A DNA stretch of 9,480 bases from Akkermansiaceae bacterium UBA5688 (lineage in GTDB: Bacteria; Verrucomicrobiota; Verrucomicrobiia; Verrucomicrobiales; Akkermansiaceae): NCBI GenBank assembly GCA_002420315.1, contig DIHU01000258.1, positions 1 through 9,480 of the forward strand, written 5' to 3'. Under the pieces are notes generated by a model, which worked only from the letters and a program-made list of their open reading frames with translations, searched no databases and was not told where the DNA came from. The position numbers were made by a program, and so were the translations under genes. Positions 6,076 through 9,480 of the stretch are shown here, piece after piece (position 1 is the first letter of the stretch; every line of letters starts with the position of its first letter).

Positions 6076-8250
6076 TTAATAAAGGTCGTCGTTTGACGTA
6101 TCGGATATACTAGAACCCTTGGGTTCAGATTTACTCGATTTGCGAGCAGTCATAGCCTGTGGTTTTTGGTTCTCTTCGATATTACTAGGAGAATAATAGG
6201 TGTAATAACTGGTATAGTATTGATATTGGCTATCACTGCGGACATCAACATTGTTCAAGACCACTCCGATCACCTGTCCGCCCACATTTTCCACAGCCTG
6301 CTTCACCCGCATCAGCATATTCCGAGGAAGCTTGCGGTGCTGAACGACAACCATGGTGAGATCAACTTCACTTGCAAGCACTGCGGCATCACTAACACCG
6401 AGAATTGGAGGCGAGTCAACCAGCACGAGATCAAAGCGCTGCTTCACGTCTTGGAGAAGTTCGGACATGCGGCGAGAGTTCAAAATACCAGCCGCATCAG
6501 CCGGTAGAATCCCAGAAGGCATGAAGTAGAGATTATCTACTGGCGTCTGCAAAATAACATCCTCAAGTGCGAGGTCCGTAGTGAGATAATTGGTAAGCCC
6601 AACCGAATTATTGATATCGAAGAACGTATGAAGACGAGGACGACGAAGGTCAGCGTCGATCATCAAGGTCGTGTATCCGCCTTGTGCACAAACATATGCA
6701 AGATTGACCAAAGTCGTTGACTTGCCCTCACCAGCTCCACCTGAAACAACCGTAATTGAGTTATTGTCAGGATTCTTTCGATTAAACTCAATATTGGTCC
6801 TAAGAATTCGGTATGCCTCGGCATCCGGACTCATGCCGCTCTGCTTGTGAAGGACTCCAACATCCTTCGGGATAACTGCGAGCACCGGAACCTGCAGGTA
6901 GCGCTCGACATCCTCAAGGCTTTTCACAGATGTGTCTAGGTGCTCAAGCAATAGCGCAATCGCGATTCCAAAGATCAAGCCGACACCTGCACCAAGTAGA
7001 AGGTTCATTGTGAAATTTGGAAACACAGGTTTACTGGCCTTTTTGGGTTTTTCGTGAAGAGTGATCGGATCACGCGGCATTTTCAGCAGAATTTTTGCCT
7101 CTGAATGTTTGAACTTCATTTCGCGAAGCATCCCACGAGCCTGCTCGTATTGTTCCTTAGCCTGAGTATAGCTAGTCTGTTTCAAAGAGAGCGTAATAGC
7201 ATCCTCCTGACGAGCATCGACCATTTCACGCATCTTAAGAACCTGCTGTTCAACAAGGTCGAGCTTCGTCTTAAGCACCTCTTTGAGTGAAATAACCTCC
7301 TCATGGGCTTTTTCCAGTGCCCCCTCTGCACGCTGTTTCATTGTAACCATATCAGGGTGTTTTTTCCCAATCCCTTGGGCTTCTAGATCAAGCATTCGAT
7401 CTACCGCCGAACGGTTTTGAAGTGCATATGCAGTTACCTGATTTTGAGGGAGATCAAGACCGGCCGCGTAACTAATTAACTCTTCGCTGGTCAGTTGAAC
7501 CAACTTACCGATTTGAATTTTAATCTGATCTGCCTGCGTTTCGAAGTTCGCGAGCTTCCCTTTTGCACTTTGAAACATTGCCTGCTCGCTTAAGCCTAGG
7601 CGATTTCCGGCGCTTCCTCCATCAAAATATGGAATCCCATACTGCTGAATTAAAACAGTGAGATCCTTTCGATAATCGTCCACCAAATCCTCCTGCTCCG
7701 TTGATTCGGCATCCAAAGCATCCAATGCTTTTTTAGCACGATCCTCCTCAATTTTCCTGCGCCGAACGATATAAGCCTCAGCGACAGATTCTGCGATATT
7801 TTTCGCATCGCTTGCGCTTGCATGACGCACATTAATTTCAATAAAATCGGTACCTCGTCTTGGAATAGTTTCTACGATTCCTTCCAACAAACTCACAACA
7901 TCATCCATATCCATCCCCCACTGAACTGGGAGTTGAGCCTTCTCAGCAGCCATTGCAAGAGTCTCGGGCGCAATAATCGACTCGAACTCATTCTGCAAAT
8001 ATTGCGCAGTCATCTGCGATCCAGGATTGACAGCGCTTTGGCCTCGAAAAGGAGTTATGGCAATAGTCGATGGATGAACTTGCACGACAGAGGTGCTTTC
8101 ATACTTTTCCGGGATCACGGACGTGATCACGGCAGCCGTTATAAAAACGAGCAGAAACGTAAGCAAAATCACTCCATATCGATTCTTTAGAATCTGCCAA
8201 TAATCTATGGAAGGAGTGGAGTCGAAGTTTGTTTGATTGCTACCTTGCAT
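6076..8250 (-). CDS. Wzc-type polysaccharide co-polymerase / bacterial tyrosine autokinase (BY-kinase)
   Basis: A 724-residue inner-membrane protein joining a Wzz-type chain-length domain to a cytoplasmic tyrosine kinase; such proteins control polymer length and export by cycles of autophosphorylation. First membrane segment about 27-46, then a long periplasmic region (about 47-413) with extended coiled coil (about 160-390), a Pro-rich stretch before the second membrane segment (about 415-435). The kinase has the oligomerisation motif EAYRILR (478-484), Walker A SGGAGEGKST (503-512), Walker A' MIDADLRRP (530-538) and Walker B LVLVDSPP (608-615). A tyrosine cluster at 676-686 has seven Tyr and is followed by a 38-residue Ser/Lys-rich tail ending in Tyr724. 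The gene lies between a beta-barrel gene and the OPX gene, as expected for an exopolysaccharide locus. No clear Shine-Dalgarno precedes the ATG; the conserved DYWQILKNRY at 16-25 supports this start. Confidence 0.95.
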   Translation of the reverse strand: MQGSNQTNFDSTPSIDYWQILKNRYGVILLTFLLVFITAAVITSVIPEKYESTSVVQVHPSTIAITPFRGQSAVNPGSQMTAQYLQNEFESIIAPETLAMAAEKAQLPVQWGMDMDDVVSLLEGIVETIPRRGTDFIEINVRHASASDAKNIAESVAEAYIVRRRKIEEDRAKKALDALDAESTEQEDLVDDYRKDLTVLIQQYGIPYFDGGSAGNRLGLSEQAMFQSAKGKLANFETQADQIKIQIGKLVQLTSEELISYAAGLDLPQNQVTAYALQNRSAVDRMLDLEAQGIGKKHPDMVTMKQRAEGALEKAHEEVISLKEVLKTKLDLVEQQVLKMREMVDARQEDAITLSLKQTSYTQAKEQYEQARGMLREMKFKHSEAKILLKMPRDPITLHEKPKKASKPVFPNFTMNLLLGAGVGLIFGIAIALLLEHLDTSVKSLEDVERYLQVPVLAVIPKDVGVLHKQSGMSPDAEAYRILRTNIEFNRKNPDNNSITVVSGGAGEGKSTTLVNLAYVCAQGGYTTLMIDADLRRPRLHTFFDINNSVGLTNYLTTDLALEDVILQTPVDNLYFMPSGILPADAAGILNSRRMSELLQDVKQRFDLVLVDSPPILGVSDAAVLASEVDLTMVVVQHRKLPRNMLMRVKQAVENVGGQVIGVVLNNVDVRSDSQYQYYTSYYTYYSPSNIEENQKPQAMTARKSSKSEPKGSSISDTSNDDLY

Positions 8251-8296
8251 GCGAGATCAGGATAAGATGGTTCTGTCGAGGCCGTTGTTTAGATAC

Positions 8297-8336
8297 AAAA
8301 ATCGACCTCCGCAATGAAAAGACACCGCGAAGGCCG
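8297..8336 (-). terminator. Terminator-like hairpin after the beta-barrel gene
   Basis: On the - strand CGGCCTTCGC (8327-8336) can pair over all ten positions with GCGGAGGTCG (8303-8312), using two G-U pairs, around a 14-base loop; an A and five T follow (8297-8301). On the + strand the same two positions become A-C mismatches, so the structure is built for the leftward RNA. It lies about 30 bases after the barrel stop and about 47 before the kinase start. The T run is short, so partial read-through into the kinase gene is plausible. I see no convincing promoter in the remaining bases, though TATCCT (- strand, about 15 bases before the kinase ATG) is a faint -10 candidate. Confidence 0.7.
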
Positions 8337-8364
8337 AAATGTTCAGAAATAAATCCTAGAAATT

Positions 8365-9480
8365 CTAGAACTGGGTCGAAGCACCTAGGCTAAAGCGATT
8401 CCGCTCATAAGAGCGACCCGCATCAGAAGTAAGATCTTCAAAGTTATATCGTGCATTGACAAAAACGTTGTCAGTGACTCGCAGATTTACACCTACAAAC
8501 GCATTGAACAATTCTTCGTCGACCGAAGACGCACCCAAACCGAATGTGCTCACGTATAAATCATTATACTTGAGAGAGGCATAGTTGATTCCACCGCTAA
8601 GCGAGAGATCTTCAGAGAGCGTATAAGTGCCAGTGACACCGATCCGGAGAGTATCATTGTTGCTGTAGAAAGCGTTAACGCCTGTATTTAGATTGAAGAC
8701 ATTACGCGCAAAATCTTCTACACCATAACGAACATAACTTCTGAGGCTAAACTGCGAATTGACGGCAGTCCGGAAAGAACCCTCTACGTAAGGATTGTTC
8801 CCCGAAGATCCATTTTCAACGTCACGCACTTGAGCACCTGCACGAATAACACCCGTCGACTTTTCATTGAAGCGGTGGTCTAAACCTGCAAGAATATAGT
8901 GGTTCGTAGAGTCAGTTACTGCGCCGTCACCAGAAACCTCGGCATTCCGGTAAGTTAAAGTTCCAACGGTGCGATCACTCAGCTGGTAACGAAAATCGTT
9001 GTAGAGTGTCAGTGTTGAACGATCACCATTAGCAAGATCATCAAAAGAAATACCATCGAGGCGGAGACCGGTGTAGGTCGCAAGCCTGTCTGACCAACGA
9101 TAACCTACGGCATTGTCGGTAGACCAACGAGTGTAGTTACCCACCTGGCGCTGGGCTTGAAAACCTACTGAATAATCAGGCTCAAGTTCGTAAGTTGCGA
9201 AATTCCGGCTTACAAAGCGAAGGCGCTCACTAGACCGATGAGTCCAGTTGAGATAGGTAGTAGCGGTGTACGCTGTGTCGTCGACCTTATCACCAAGAAC
9301 GTCAAGATTATCAAAGTAGTGAATCAAGCCGACTTGAGCGCCAAAGCTTGTTGTCGTCTGTGGCGTGTTATTCAAGAAGGTTGCGCCTACATAGGCTTGC
9401 CCATAAAAAGACTCGTCATCATTCCCCAGAAGTGGGGTAGGGTTGTCATCATATCCAAAGGTTACACCAGCGGTGTAGCT
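8365..9480 (-). CDS. Outer-membrane beta-barrel protein of the exopolysaccharide locus, 5'-truncated by the window edge
   Basis: The frame stays open to the right edge, giving 371 visible residues with the start outside. The TTG near 9375 is an internal Leu codon, not a start. The protein is built of alternating polar/hydrophobic strands rich in Tyr, Asn, Thr and Gly with short Asp/Asn turns, and it ends in RNRFSLGASTQF: the final Phe after alternating hydrophobic residues is the classic outer-membrane barrel signal recognised by BamA. The earliest visible residues, SYTAGVTFGYDDNP, resemble the first strand of the beta-barrel porin 2-like group, so little is probably missing beyond a signal peptide and short lead. 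It sits just upstream of the Wzc-like kinase and OPX genes. In loci such as VpsM/VpsN and the Myxococcus Wzp porins, a barrel of this kind provides the outer-membrane pore for polymer; I infer the same here. A generic porin remains possible. Confidence 0.85.
   Translation of the reverse strand, partial: SYTAGVTFGYDDNPTPLLGNDDESFYGQAYVGATFLNNTPQTTTSFGAQVGLIHYFDNLDVLGDKVDDTAYTATTYLNWTHRSSERLRFVSRNFATYELEPDYSVGFQAQRQVGNYTRWSTDNAVGYRWSDRLATYTGLRLDGISFDDLANGDRSTLTLYNDFRYQLSDRTVGTLTYRNAEVSGDGAVTDSTNHYILAGLDHRFNEKSTGVIRAGAQVRDVENGSSGNNPYVEGSFRTAVNSQFSLRSYVRYGVEDFARNVFNLNTGVNAFYSNNDTLRIGVTGTYTLSEDLSLSGGINYASLKYNDLYVSTFGLGASSVDEELFNAFVGVNLRVTDNVFVNARYNFEDLTSDAGRSYERNRFSLGASTQF

Overview
The window is ordinary chromosomal DNA of a Gram-negative bacterium with an outer membrane. 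It holds eight protein genes and no rRNA, tRNA, CRISPR array or insertion sequence that I can see. The mix of genes suggests Verrucomicrobiota or a related PVC-group lineage: a Prc/tail-specific protease paired with a small secreted PDZ protein whose N-terminus looks HEAT-like, a BY-kinase exopolysaccharide locus with a beta-barrel, and mostly weak Shine-Dalgarno sequences. This placement is an inference from gene style, not from a marker gene.

Left end, + strand (3-1280): a helical, TPR-like protein of unknown function. Its reading frame is already open at the left edge, so its start lies outside the window. A strong rho-independent terminator follows it (1306-1331). All remaining genes are on the - strand and converge on this one.

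Middle, - strand (1343-5353): a compact four-gene unit. In transcription order it encodes a secreted PDZ-domain protein, the periplasmic carboxy-terminal protease Prc (Ser-Lys dyad and PDZ visible), the PLP-homeostasis protein YggS, and a DUF971 / gamma-butyrobetaine-hydroxylase-N-like zinc-site protein. prc and yggS are 4 bases apart, and yggS and the DUF971 gene overlap by an ATGA. The first two products act outside the cytoplasm; the last two are cytoplasmic cofactor/metal proteins.

Right part, - strand (5462-9480): an exopolysaccharide assembly and export unit. In transcription order it encodes an outer-membrane beta-barrel (start beyond the right edge), a Wzc-type tyrosine autokinase/co-polymerase, and a very short Wza-type OPX export protein. 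A terminator-like hairpin lies between barrel and kinase (8297-8336), and a strong terminator ends the unit (5402-5436), separating it from the PDZ-prc-yggS operon.

The most interesting functional reading is that the OPX protein has no C-terminal outer-membrane helix, so the neighbouring beta-barrel is a good candidate for the actual outer-membrane pore, with the kinase controlling chain assembly at the inner membrane. I found no clearly new system; the points worth a second look are listed as findings.
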